Shown here piece after piece: positions 22,285 through 30,062 of a stretch of DNA of 31,881 nt. The translations under genes were made by a program, and so were the position numbers. Within the stretch, counting starts at the first letter, position 1; each line of letters begins with the position of its first letter. This DNA is from Bacteroidales bacterium UBA2800 (GTDB taxonomy: Bacteria > Bacteroidota > Bacteroidia > Bacteroidales > Paludibacteraceae): NCBI GenBank assembly GCA_002351925.1, contig DEHM01000013.1, forward strand, positions 66,373 to 98,253, given 5' to 3'. The notes under the pieces are model-generated. The model worked only from the letters and a program-made list of their open reading frames with translations, was not told where the DNA came from and did not search any database.

Positions 22285-22316
22285 CAAAAATACACAAAAA
22301 ATCCAATATATGCAAA
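22285..22316 (-). promoter_or_regulatory. Promoter of the SpoIIE-STAS-RelA/SpoT operon
   Basis: On the minus strand TTTG (22313-22316), a 20-bp spacer and TATTTTTG (22285-22292). The -33 box is extended as TTTGCATAT, as at the pot and antiporter promoters. Confidence 0.75.
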
Positions 22317-22360
22317 TATATTGAAGAAAAAGTGAAAATTGTAGGCAAAATAAGTGGAAA

Positions 22361-22380
22361 TACCCTCTTTAGAACGGGTA
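22361..22380 (-). terminator. Possible hairpin overlapping the TamB-Omp85 stop codon
   Basis: TACCC (22361-22365) pairs with GGGTA (22376-22380), with partial pairing of TCT and AGA inside, and it includes the stop at 22369-22371. No strong T tract follows on the minus strand, so this is a weak terminator at best. Confidence 0.3.
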
Positions 22381-25300
22381 ACCGATACCGAAATTGATGC
22401 GGATAGCATCGAGCGCAGAGGGGATATTAAAGTAGTTGTTGATGGGCTGCGTCGTGTCGGCTTTGCCGTCTTTGCCGTAGCGGAAAGTCTGGTACGGCGC
22501 ATGGATAGCCACACCTACATCCAGTCTTACCACCAGTCCGTCGATGTCCAGACGCAGACCTGCACCCGTACCCAGCGCAATCTGTTTGGCGAACTCGGGG
22601 TTGTTGATGATGCCATCATACAGTGTCTCGGGTATCTCCAGGCGCGCCAGATAGTCGTCAAAGCCGGCCTCCTTGAAGAGTTCCACCGTCGAGTACCAGT
22701 TCCACACGTTGCCGGCGTCGAGGAAAGCGGCGCCGTAGAGTTTCCACACAATCGGGAAACGCAGTTCGAAATTGGCCTCCAGCTTCACGTCGCCCGAGTG
22801 GAAAAAGTTCTGGTTGTACTTGGCCGAATAGAAATTACCCGGGCCGTAAGCATAAGGCGAAGCGGCACGCAGACTATTCGGTCCGCCGGTATACAAGGCC
22901 TCCGAGAGAGGCGAGAAATGGGAGTTACCCAGCGGGATGTTGGCACCGGCAAACAGGCGCGTAGCGATACAGACGCGGTCGGTGATGTTGAATTTGTTTC
23001 GCAGTTCGGCAGTCAACTTGACGAACTGGTTGAAACTGCGCGAACCCAGCGGTTTGTCCTTGTAGTCCCAGCCGTAGCCGAAGAGGCAGTAGAGGGCGTT
23101 GATCAGGTTGCCCGACTCCTCCACGCCCAGGTCCAAGAAGGTGTTCACCGCCCGTTTGGTGCGGTAGTCATCATAGATGAAGTTGTAGCCTACCGAGGGC
23201 ACGAACTCGTCGCCGGCAATTACTTTGATCAACTGCGGGTACTCCGCCGCTTTGTCCAGCAGGCTGTCCGTCTCGGCTTTCATCATCACCACCGAGAGCG
23301 AGAACGGTGTGAAGGCGTGGGTGATATGCGTGTTACGGGGCGAACGGATAAAATAGGTGAACGAACCGGTGAGTTTGTGTACGCCGTAGCCGCCGGCGAT
23401 GTTCTCATACTGGTATCCCAGCATATACCGCGTGTCGCCCTCCGGGTTATGGTCGCCGGTCCAGTGTAAGTACGGAAAGACCAGCGAGGCGTTGACGCCC
23501 AGTTTATAGGTGTCGGTCTTCTTCGGGTCGCCGTGGTGCCGGTTGCGGAGCGCCCAGTAGTAAGCGCCGTTGCCCTTCAGCGTGAACATTTCCCCTTTGC
23601 CGAAGAGGTTCTTGATAGTCGATTTCAGCGTCAGGTCCGGACCGATACTGTTGTTCGAACGGTACGCCACGCCGGCGTCGGCCGACAGACCATAGGTGCG
23701 ACGGATACTGTCCCCCTTGAAGAGCTCCCGCCTGTGCCAGTCTTTCGTGGCACGCACCGCCAGGCCGGACTTCCATAACTCGCCTTCCAGCACGTTGTTA
23801 TAGTCGCGCTGCGAGAAAAGACGCAGCATCACGTTGCCCTCTTTGGTCAACTTATAGTCGGCGGTGAAGTTGTTGAACATACCGTTCGCATCGTTCACTT
23901 CGGGGTTGTCCGTGATGGTCGAGCCCAGGGTGATACGCAGTCGGTCCTTGAAGAACGATTTGCTGATGGAGATGTTCATATCGTTGGTGGTACCGACGTT
24001 GTGTTCGCTCTGTCCGCTGCTGAAGTCGATATCTACCACCTTGCCCATTTTCGAGTTCGCCAATGCCGCATTGATACGGCTGTTGATGATCGACGAGAGG
24101 GCATAGCCGTCGCGCTGCGCCGCTACGTTGCTCTCGCCTACGTACATGCCCGTGGCCAGCAGGGTCGCCGCCAGGCCTTCGCGGGTGTCCTCGTCCAGCG
24201 AGGCTAACTCACGCGTGACGGTCTCGTCCTCGGGCGCTTCCAGGAAGAAGTTGATGCTCTTAAAACCAATCGAGTCGACGATGCCGTCCACCGCCACACC
24301 TGTGCGGAAGTCCACACGGCGAGTCTCCTCGTCGTTCGATTCGACGTCGGCTTTCACTTTCTGCGAAGCAGAGATATGGAGTGCGGTCTGACCTATCGGA
24401 CCATGGAAGGCAATATGACTGCCCGAGTCCACCCGGAACGGCATCATCGGATAGACCTTGGGCGAATAACGCACCAGACCGTCGTCCACATTGATCTGTC
24501 CGCCGAGACGCAGCGAGTCTGTTGAGGCCACAGGCAGGTGGATACTGACGGTACCGTGGGGCTTCACTTGTGCCAGGTTTTTCTTGTCGATGGGGTAGGT
24601 GATGTCCGTTACGGGCAGCAGCGTCACATCTACGTCCGCTACGATGTCGTCCAGCGGGCCGGTGACGCTGCCCTGTATATCGGTCGCCAGTTCGCCATAC
24701 ACGGGGAACGGACCGCCTTGCGTCAGTTTCACCGGTGCAAAACTGTCGGCCTTCAGCGTGATGTCGAGGCGCTTGGTGTTGAGGTCCAGACCGCCGTTCA
24801 ATGCGATAAACGTGCTGTCGGCCGCATAGACCGGCAGACCGTTCAGGTCGATATGGTTATGCTTCATCACGATAGGCGTCTCTCCCAGACTGATACCTAT
24901 CTCATATGGCTTGTATTGTGCCGCTACACCCAGCGGTCGCACCTCGGCAGAGATATCTGTCTTACGCGGCAGTCCGTCTATCGTCGCTGACGCACGTACT
25001 GCTCCCCGGATGTCGATATCCGGCAGGGTCACAAAACTCTTGATCAGTTCCAGCGGTATGTCGTCCAGGTGGACACCCGCACGCAGGGCATTGGGGTAAA
25101 GCGCCGAAGGGGCTATCTGCAGGTTGATGTCATGACTGCCCAGGTCCTTATTGGCATAGTTGATGCTGTCCAGCGTCAGTTGGCCGTCGCCGTACAGGTC
25201 TTTTCCTTCCCGCCTCAGGTCCATACGGAACGCCGCGTCGGTGCACAGCCCTTCGAAACTCATTGCGCCGTCGGTCAGACGCGTGTCCGCTTCAATAGCA

Positions 25301-26958
25301 GCATGGGTCTGCCCTTCTGTCATGTGGAGATCCAGCGCCGTCTTCACGGCCGGCAGATCGAACTGAGTAAGATGGAACGTGGCGGGAGAGAGGGCCAGCG
25401 TCGTGCTAAGCGAGTCGGAACGCAGCGACAAGGCCACCTTGTCGAAATCCAGTCCGGCGCGGTCGATATAGCGCTGTATCGGACTGCCTTTGCGTAGCGT
25501 GATGTCGGCCGTCAGCGGCGGTATCTGCTCGCGTATTGTGTCCACCATCGTCAGGTCGCTCAGCGTGGTAAGCCCGCCTATCACGGCGCTGTCGCCGACG
25601 GTCTTCACGAGCGGCCGTATCTGCTCTATCAGCGCCATAAGCGGCATGGGTGACTGGATATCCGCCTTCAGTCCGGGCATGGCGAGTGCCAACGAGGTGA
25701 CGCTGTCGGTCGAACCCTTAAACGCTGTGTGCGAGAAGTTCCACGGGCCGTAGATAGCGTCTTTCAGGCGGAGCTTCACGTGCGAACGCATTGGCCGTTG
25801 AGGCCGGACACCCTTACCTTGCGCCTCGATATCGCCGGCCAGGACGATAGGAGTGGAGTCTTGTAGGAAAGGACTGAGGTTGACGCGGTCGATATGGACG
25901 CTGGCGTCATACTCCTCGTCGTCGATGTCGTACGATGCGCGCAGCTGCGCCTTACTGCCGCGGTACTCCGCATCGCCCTTCACCTTCACACGCATCGTCT
26001 GCAGGTTCATCTCCGAGGCGTAGAGGTCGGCCTTTGCTCCTATCTCGTCCGACCGCACATGCAGGCCGTCGCTCTGTATCAGGTGGTCGTTAAGCTGCAC
26101 CGAAGCCCGGCCGTAGATAGTGTCTGCCGGTATACGTATCTTGCCCAGCGAGAAGACAAAACCGCCTACGTTCAGCCGCTCGGTAGCATAGTGGTTGTCG
26201 CCTACGTCCACCAGCGCCTCGGTCGACAGCGACTCTGTCCGTATGTCCAGCGCCGGACGGTTCATCGCGTAGTGGATTCGGCGCAACTCGCCGTCGGGTA
26301 GTTCGAAGGATAGACGCAGCGGCACCGTGTCTGTCTTCTTCTTTATGCTGTCCTTCTTGCCACGCAGGTCGATGCCTACGTCCGCACCCTCTATACGCAG
26401 ACCGTGCAGCGGGTATTTGCCTTCGGCAATAACTACCTCCGGACTCCTCAGTTCCAGCCGTTCGACTACGGCATCGACGCCGACGGTCTTTATCAGACTG
26501 TCGGAATGGAAAGCGGTATTCTTGATCTGCAGGGTATCTACTACGATGGGAGTGTGCAGCAGCGTCTGTATTCTGTCAGTGGAACGGTCTGTATTCTGTG
26601 TTCTTGTTAGGGCCGTCGCCCGCACATGCAACTTCTGGCTGTAGGCTAAGGTGTCCTTGCCTCGGTGGCCGACAAAGAGGCTGTCTATCTGTACCTCCAC
26701 AGGCAGGTCTGCCTGACCCTTGTAGGCGCGGTAGAACACCATCGGTGAGTGGTGAAAAGGTGAGAGATAGAGTTGACCTAAGTCGATGTCATAGCCGGTC
26801 TTCTCATGGGCAATCTCGATACTTTTGTCCAGCACCGCCTGCCTGACCGACGGCACATACAGCACGCACGCCACTATCCCCAGCAGCAGTACCACCAAGC
26901 CTGTTAGCCCGCCTAACACAGCGGCAGGTATCTTCCATAGTAGGGATAGATGCCTCAC
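22369..26958 (-). CDS. TamB-like protein fused to an Omp85/TamL-like barrel
   Basis: This 1529-residue protein starts with a membrane helix (about 10-33) and a long beta-rich region of TamB/AsmA character (about 35-1075), including the DUF490-like part (about 815-1075: LASLDEDTREGLAATLLATG, then DMNISISKSFFKDRLRITLGS). From about 1090 to 1529 it continues as an Omp85-superfamily barrel with GGPNSLRAASPYAYGPG (1358-1374), LEANFELRFPI (1393-1403), LDAGNVWNW (1413-1421) and the end GIGYPF. In Bacteroidota these are normally two proteins, TamL and TamB; here one chain would span both membranes. No POTRA repeats are evident. The only start is GTG 26958, at the edge of a heptamer array. It follows a small barrel gene by 41 nt. 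Confidence 0.88.
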   Translation of the reverse strand: MRHLSLLWKIPAAVLGGLTGLVVLLLGIVACVLYVPSVRQAVLDKSIEIAHEKTGYDIDLGQLYLSPFHHSPMVFYRAYKGQADLPVEVQIDSLFVGHRGKDTLAYSQKLHVRATALTRTQNTDRSTDRIQTLLHTPIVVDTLQIKNTAFHSDSLIKTVGVDAVVERLELRSPEVVIAEGKYPLHGLRIEGADVGIDLRGKKDSIKKKTDTVPLRLSFELPDGELRRIHYAMNRPALDIRTESLSTEALVDVGDNHYATERLNVGGFVFSLGKIRIPADTIYGRASVQLNDHLIQSDGLHVRSDEIGAKADLYASEMNLQTMRVKVKGDAEYRGSKAQLRASYDIDDEEYDASVHIDRVNLSPFLQDSTPIVLAGDIEAQGKGVRPQRPMRSHVKLRLKDAIYGPWNFSHTAFKGSTDSVTSLALAMPGLKADIQSPMPLMALIEQIRPLVKTVGDSAVIGGLTTLSDLTMVDTIREQIPPLTADITLRKGSPIQRYIDRAGLDFDKVALSLRSDSLSTTLALSPATFHLTQFDLPAVKTALDLHMTEGQTHAAIEADTRLTDGAMSFEGLCTDAAFRMDLRREGKDLYGDGQLTLDSINYANKDLGSHDINLQIAPSALYPNALRAGVHLDDIPLELIKSFVTLPDIDIRGAVRASATIDGLPRKTDISAEVRPLGVAAQYKPYEIGISLGETPIVMKHNHIDLNGLPVYAADSTFIALNGGLDLNTKRLDITLKADSFAPVKLTQGGPFPVYGELATDIQGSVTGPLDDIVADVDVTLLPVTDITYPIDKKNLAQVKPHGTVSIHLPVASTDSLRLGGQINVDDGLVRYSPKVYPMMPFRVDSGSHIAFHGPIGQTALHISASQKVKADVESNDEETRRVDFRTGVAVDGIVDSIGFKSINFFLEAPEDETVTRELASLDEDTREGLAATLLATGMYVGESNVAAQRDGYALSSIINSRINAALANSKMGKVVDIDFSSGQSEHNVGTTNDMNISISKSFFKDRLRITLGSTITDNPEVNDANGMFNNFTADYKLTKEGNVMLRLFSQRDYNNVLEGELWKSGLAVRATKDWHRRELFKGDSIRRTYGLSADAGVAYRSNNSIGPDLTLKSTIKNLFGKGEMFTLKGNGAYYWALRNRHHGDPKKTDTYKLGVNASLVFPYLHWTGDHNPEGDTRYMLGYQYENIAGGYGVHKLTGSFTYFIRSPRNTHITHAFTPFSLSVVMMKAETDSLLDKAAEYPQLIKVIAGDEFVPSVGYNFIYDDYRTKRAVNTFLDLGVEESGNLINALYCLFGYGWDYKDKPLGSRSFNQFVKLTAELRNKFNITDRVCIATRLFAGANIPLGNSHFSPLSEALYTGGPNSLRAASPYAYGPGNFYSAKYNQNFFHSGDVKLEANFELRFPIVWKLYGAAFLDAGNVWNWYSTVELFKEAGFDDYLARLEIPETLYDGIINNPEFAKQIALGTGAGLRLDIDGLVVRLDVGVAIHAPYQTFRYGKDGKADTTQPINNYFNIPSALDAIRINFGIGYPF
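26566..26609. repeat. Degenerate heptamers inside the TamB-like coding region
   Basis: CTGTATT, CTGTCAG, a spacer, then CTGTATT, CTGTGTT and CTTGTTA encode the TRTQNTDRSTDRIQ stretch near residue 120. A reverse-strand version of the same words occurs in the TPR signal peptide. Confidence 0.55.
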
Positions 26959-26993
26959 CTCTAACCTCTCACCTCTAACCTCTAACCTCTAAC
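26959..26993. repeat. Five heptamers (CTCTAAC type) abutting the tamB-like start
   Basis: Four CTCTAAC and one CTCTCAC, with a degenerate unit on either side. The GTG start (26956-26958) directly follows on the minus strand, within the degenerate edge unit. Confidence 0.9.
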
Positions 26994-26999
26994 CCTTTC

Positions 27000-27845
27000 T
27001 CAGAAACTCTTCTGCACACCGAATTTCAGACCGTACAGGCCCGGAGTGAACTGGTTAGCCAGCAGGTTACGCAGCTTGCCCGAGAAGATGATGATGTCGT
27101 TCGTATATTCCGTCCGGCTCGCACCTGTCACCGGGTCGCGGTAGCTGTACGCCGTACCGCTGTAGCCCGCACTCAGTATCGAGAAGAAAATCTGGAACGT
27201 GCTCTTCTTGTTGAATTGGTAGGTGATCACCGGCGATACCTGAAATCCGTAGTTGGCGCTGTAGCGCAGACCGTCCAAGTCCGTACCACGTTTCTCCCCG
27301 TCCGATACACGCGGGTACGACATTCCCGCAAACAGGTGGCACTCCAGCCATATGCCCAGTTTACCGTTGAACATCGTCTTCAGCCGATAACGCATGTACG
27401 GCGTCACCTGCCACGAGCCGTAGTGGACACGCAGGTCTGTCGAGTAGGTCGTGTCGATCAGCGAGATGTCGTAACGCGTCACGCTGTTTTCATAGCTGCC
27501 GCTCAGCCGCAATCCCAGATACACACGCTCTTTCAACCGCCAGCCTATCTCCGGCTCCAACGCAATCGACCAGCCGTTCTCCTTCCGGTCCGAACGACTG
27601 TCCGTGTGGAAGTAGATGTCGAAGTTATAACCGTAGTACAGCTTCTGCTTCCAGAGAGGCTTCACCGCCTGAGGCACGCTGTCCTTTGTACTTTGCACAC
27701 TGTCCCTTTGTACTACATTCTGTTCATTCTTTGTCTCTCCCGCTACGGTGATCACGGCGCCTACGCCATCCGAGATAGGGTCAGCCTGCTGTGCCATAAC
27801 GGCAGTACTCACCACCGCTGCTAAAAATAGAAATATCTTTTTCAT
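27000..27845 (-). CDS. Small outer-membrane beta-barrel protein
   Basis: This 281-residue protein has a signal peptide (1-19, AVMAQ), a low-complexity linker (about 25-60, partly heptamer-encoded) and about ten to twelve amphipathic strands from YYGYNFDIYF onward, ending KFGVQKSF with a terminal phenylalanine. No family is recognised. It starts 20 nt after the antiporter stop and is followed by the TamB-Omp85 gene, so it may be a client or partner of that protein. Confidence 0.75.
   Translation of the reverse strand: MKKIFLFLAAVVSTAVMAQQADPISDGVGAVITVAGETKNEQNVVQRDSVQSTKDSVPQAVKPLWKQKLYYGYNFDIYFHTDSRSDRKENGWSIALEPEIGWRLKERVYLGLRLSGSYENSVTRYDISLIDTTYSTDLRVHYGSWQVTPYMRYRLKTMFNGKLGIWLECHLFAGMSYPRVSDGEKRGTDLDGLRYSANYGFQVSPVITYQFNKKSTFQIFFSILSAGYSGTAYSYRDPVTGASRTEYTNDIIIFSGKLRNLLANQFTPGLYGLKFGVQKSF
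27681..27716. repeat. Degenerate heptamers inside the small barrel gene
   Basis: GTCCTTT, GTACTTT, GCACACT, GTCCCTTT (8 bp) and GTACTAC encode the VVQRDSVQSTKDS linker. The complementary word ACAAAGGACA also occurs in the array at 6377-6411. Confidence 0.5.
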
Positions 27846-27847
27846 AA

Positions 27848-27875
27848 CTCTTCACTTTTCACTTTTCACTTTTCA
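27848..27875. repeat. Four heptamers (CTTTTCA type) across the antiporter stop
   Basis: CTCTTCA followed by three CTTTTCA. The antiporter stop codon (27866-27868) lies inside, and the last residues (SEK) are repeat-encoded. The array ends 2 nt before the start of the small barrel gene. Confidence 0.88.
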
Positions 27876-29233
27876 CTTTCTTCCTCTTTCTTGTCGTTCT
27901 CGCTCATGTTCTCCAAGAACAGCTTCACCACGCGCTTCGTCAGGAACGTGTAACGCAGCAGGTGCTCCATCTTTTCCGTGTGGTTCTTCATCTTGTCCTC
28001 AGCCTTGCCGCTCTTCCCTTCTTCGGCCTTCGCCACAGCCTCCTCGCGTGCGTCAATCTTGCTCTTCGTCTTCGCCGAGCTATGCTTGTACAGCCACTCG
28101 TAGCACGGCACCGTCGCCTTCATGATATATGGCGTCAGGAACGTCGTCAGCACACTCGCCGCCACGATGATCGGATAGATAGCCGGATCCGTCACGCCCA
28201 ACTTGCTACCCAGCGCCGCGATGATGAACGAGAACTCACCTATCTGCACGAACGAGAAACCTGTCAGCATCGAGTCTTTCAAGGTCGAGCCGCCCCACCA
28301 GCAGCCTAACGTACCGAACACGATCATACCCACGATGATCACAATCGACACAAACAGTATCGGACCCCAGTACTCCACCAGCGACGACGGGTTGATCATC
28401 ATACCCACCGACACGAAGAAGATAGCGGCAAACACGTTCTTCAGCGGCGCCATCAGCTTCTCTATGCGGTGCGCCTCCAGCGTCTCTGCCAGCACCATAC
28501 CCATCACAAACGCACCCAGCGCACTGCTGAAGCCTGCCTCCTCGGCCGTCAGTACCATGCCCAGACACAGACCCAGCGCCAGGATGATCAGCGTCTCGTC
28601 ATTCAGGTGCTTACGCACTTTTCTCAGGAATGTCGGGATGATCAGTATACCTACGATGAACCATACCACCAGCGTCACCGCCAGCACACCCACTTTCTTC
28701 AGCAGCTCCACGCCCTCAAAACTGTTCTTTACCGCAATACTCGACAGCAGCACCAACAGCACCACCGCCACGATGTCCTCCAGTATCAGGATACCTGTCG
28801 CACCCTTCACAAAACGCGCTTTGCTCAGTCCCGCCTCGTCGATAGCCTTCATCACAATCGTCGTACTGCTCATACACAACATCGCCGCCAAGAACAGCGA
28901 GTTCATGTTGTCCAGTTGCGCAAACCGGCCTACGCCGTAGCCCAGCACCAACATACCGCCGATAATCGTCAGCGCACCCACGGCCGCCGTCTTACCGCTC
29001 TGGAACAGGTTCTTCACTCGGAACTCCAGACCGATACAGAACAACACAAACAGCACACCTATGTTTCCCCACGCTTCTACGTTCTCGTGGTTCACGATGT
29101 TCTCGCCCAACAGGTTCGGCCCTACCAGGATACCGGCTACTATGTAGCCCAGCACCACCGGCTGTTTAAGCAGCTTAAAGAGCAGACTCACTACGCCCGC
29201 CGTAATCATCAGAATGTATAAATCTTGTACCAT
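27866..29233 (-). CDS. KefB-like cation:proton antiporter (CPA2 family)
   Basis: This 455-residue inner-membrane protein has about twelve helices and CPA2 landmarks: LGYIVAGILVGP near residue 28, MSSTTIVMKAI, the membrane acid pair in LILEDIVAVV, ALGAFVMGMVLAET and FVQIGEFSFI. It exchanges potassium or sodium for protons. It lacks the RCK/TrkA nucleotide-binding domain of E. coli KefB/KefC and ends in a charged tail rich in E and K (about 395-455). The frame open from 29296 would include the promoter, so ATG 29233 (MVQDLYIL) is used. It heads an operon with the small barrel and the TamB-Omp85 protein, and its promoter carries the shared AraC-type element. Confidence 0.9.
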   Translation of the reverse strand: MVQDLYILMITAGVVSLLFKLLKQPVVLGYIVAGILVGPNLLGENIVNHENVEAWGNIGVLFVLFCIGLEFRVKNLFQSGKTAAVGALTIIGGMLVLGYGVGRFAQLDNMNSLFLAAMLCMSSTTIVMKAIDEAGLSKARFVKGATGILILEDIVAVVLLVLLSSIAVKNSFEGVELLKKVGVLAVTLVVWFIVGILIIPTFLRKVRKHLNDETLIILALGLCLGMVLTAEEAGFSSALGAFVMGMVLAETLEAHRIEKLMAPLKNVFAAIFFVSVGMMINPSSLVEYWGPILFVSIVIIVGMIVFGTLGCWWGGSTLKDSMLTGFSFVQIGEFSFIIAALGSKLGVTDPAIYPIIVAASVLTTFLTPYIMKATVPCYEWLYKHSSAKTKSKIDAREEAVAKAEEGKSGKAEDKMKNHTEKMEHLLRYTFLTKRVVKLFLENMSENDKKEEESEK

Positions 29234-29280
29234 ATATATATAAATAGGATTTTGTTTGTTTGCTAAGTCTTGTCTCCCAA

Positions 29281-29300
29281 ACCTTTGCGGCTGCAAAGGT
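29281..29300. repeat. Inverted repeat over the antiporter promoter -7 region
   Basis: ACCTTTGC (29281-29288) and GCAAAGGT (29293-29300) are perfect inverted copies with a 4-bp spacer, overlapping the -7 box and the expected transcription start. It could be an operator or a chance result of the GCAAAGGT core. Confidence 0.4.
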
Positions 29301-29350
29301 ACAACAAAAAAATGACATATGCAAATTTATATGCCATTTTTGACGCAGAG
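29294..29350 (-). promoter_or_regulatory. Antiporter promoter with conserved upstream element (site A)
   Basis: TTTG (29322-29325), a 20-bp spacer and TACCTTTG (29294-29301) on the minus strand. Upstream lie two GCATAT copies 12 bp apart and the 14-bp block CTCTGCGTCAAAAA (29337-29350), shared exactly with sites B and C. Confidence 0.8.
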
Positions 29351-29378
29351 GTACATGAGAAAACAAGCAAAAAACAGT

Positions 29379-29861
29379 CTATTTTTTTTGTTGAGTGATC
29401 ATAATACGGTATTGTCCCGGGGTTTGACCCATCGTGTTTTTGAATGTCGTGTGAAAAGCGTTCTGCGATGTGAACCCTGTCTCGATACTGATTGCTTCCA
29501 GTGTCATGTCCGGTTGCTCCCGAAGGAGGCGGCAAGCAGCTTGTACGCGTCTGTCATTCAAGTACTCGGAGACGGTTTTATTATAGGCAGTATAAATCGT
29601 ATGTCTCAAACGCCGTTCTGAAATTCCCAGTTCGTCCGCCAACTCGGAAGCCGACATGTCGGGTTTGCGGTATAGTTTGTCTTTCGCAACCTTGTCATCA
29701 ATCCACGAACTCAATTCGTACGAAGGAATCTCGAGCGTGTGTCTGCGCGCCGTGTCTTGAACGGATCGTTGACGCCGCCTATCCTGAATATACATAATAA
29801 AAGAAACGCAGAAAGCGATAGCGGGCAGTAGGGCGATAAAAGATAGTATGACGTAAATCAT
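29379..29861 (-). CDS. Short membrane-anchored AraC-type transcription regulator
   Basis: This 160-residue protein has one N-terminal transmembrane helix (about 3-24), a basic stretch (RDRRRQR region) and a complete AraC DNA-binding domain (about 60-156) with both helix-turn-helix units (SASELADELGISERRLRHTI and LEAISIETGFTSQNAFHTTF) and the GQTPGQYR end. It has no visible sensor domain. The 386-residue regulator upstream has the same C-terminal arrangement behind several helices, so this may be a paralogue that lost its sensor or one that dimerises with it. Its promoter is site B, with a leader of about 115 nt. Confidence 0.87.
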   Translation of the reverse strand: MIYVILSFIALLPAIAFCVSFIMYIQDRRRQRSVQDTARRHTLEIPSYELSSWIDDKVAKDKLYRKPDMSASELADELGISERRLRHTIYTAYNKTVSEYLNDRRVQAACRLLREQPDMTLEAISIETGFTSQNAFHTTFKNTMGQTPGQYRIMITQQKK

Positions 29862-29983
29862 TTTATATAATTATAATTCGCGTTGAGAATAGCAGCATAG
29901 GTGCGGGGGCTGGAAACATACATATTGGAGAAAAGCCTAAATCCGCACCTGTGCCGAGTCTTATTCCCAAACAAAACCGGGTA

Positions 29984-30041
29984 CAAAAGTATATAAAAAG
30001 AAGTACGTACGCAATAAACGTACGCACTTTTTGACGCAGAG
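29984..30041 (-). promoter_or_regulatory. Promoter of the short AraC gene with conserved upstream element (site B)
   Basis: TTG (30012-30014), a 20-bp spacer and TACTTTTG (29984-29991) on the minus strand. Two perfect ACGTACGCA copies (30005-30013 and 30018-30026, period 13) overlap and flank the -33 box, followed by the 14-bp block at 30028-30041. Confidence 0.78.
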
Positions 30042-30062
30042 AAAAACAATTCCCTCAGATTC

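Noticed and set aside
22369..26958. Frameshift or missed stop joining two adjacent genes
   Set aside because: The frame is uninterrupted through the junction, with no start-like site or lipobox before the barrel part. A sequencing error cannot be excluded from this sequence alone, so the check is listed with the finding.
29234..29296. Longer N-terminus of the antiporter starting at 29296
   Set aside because: It begins inside the -7 box of site A. The first membrane helix starts at MVQDLYIL.
29281..29300. Divergent plus-strand promoter from the palindrome
   Set aside because: The plus-strand box reads AACCTTTG instead of TAnnTTTG, and no plus-strand gene follows.
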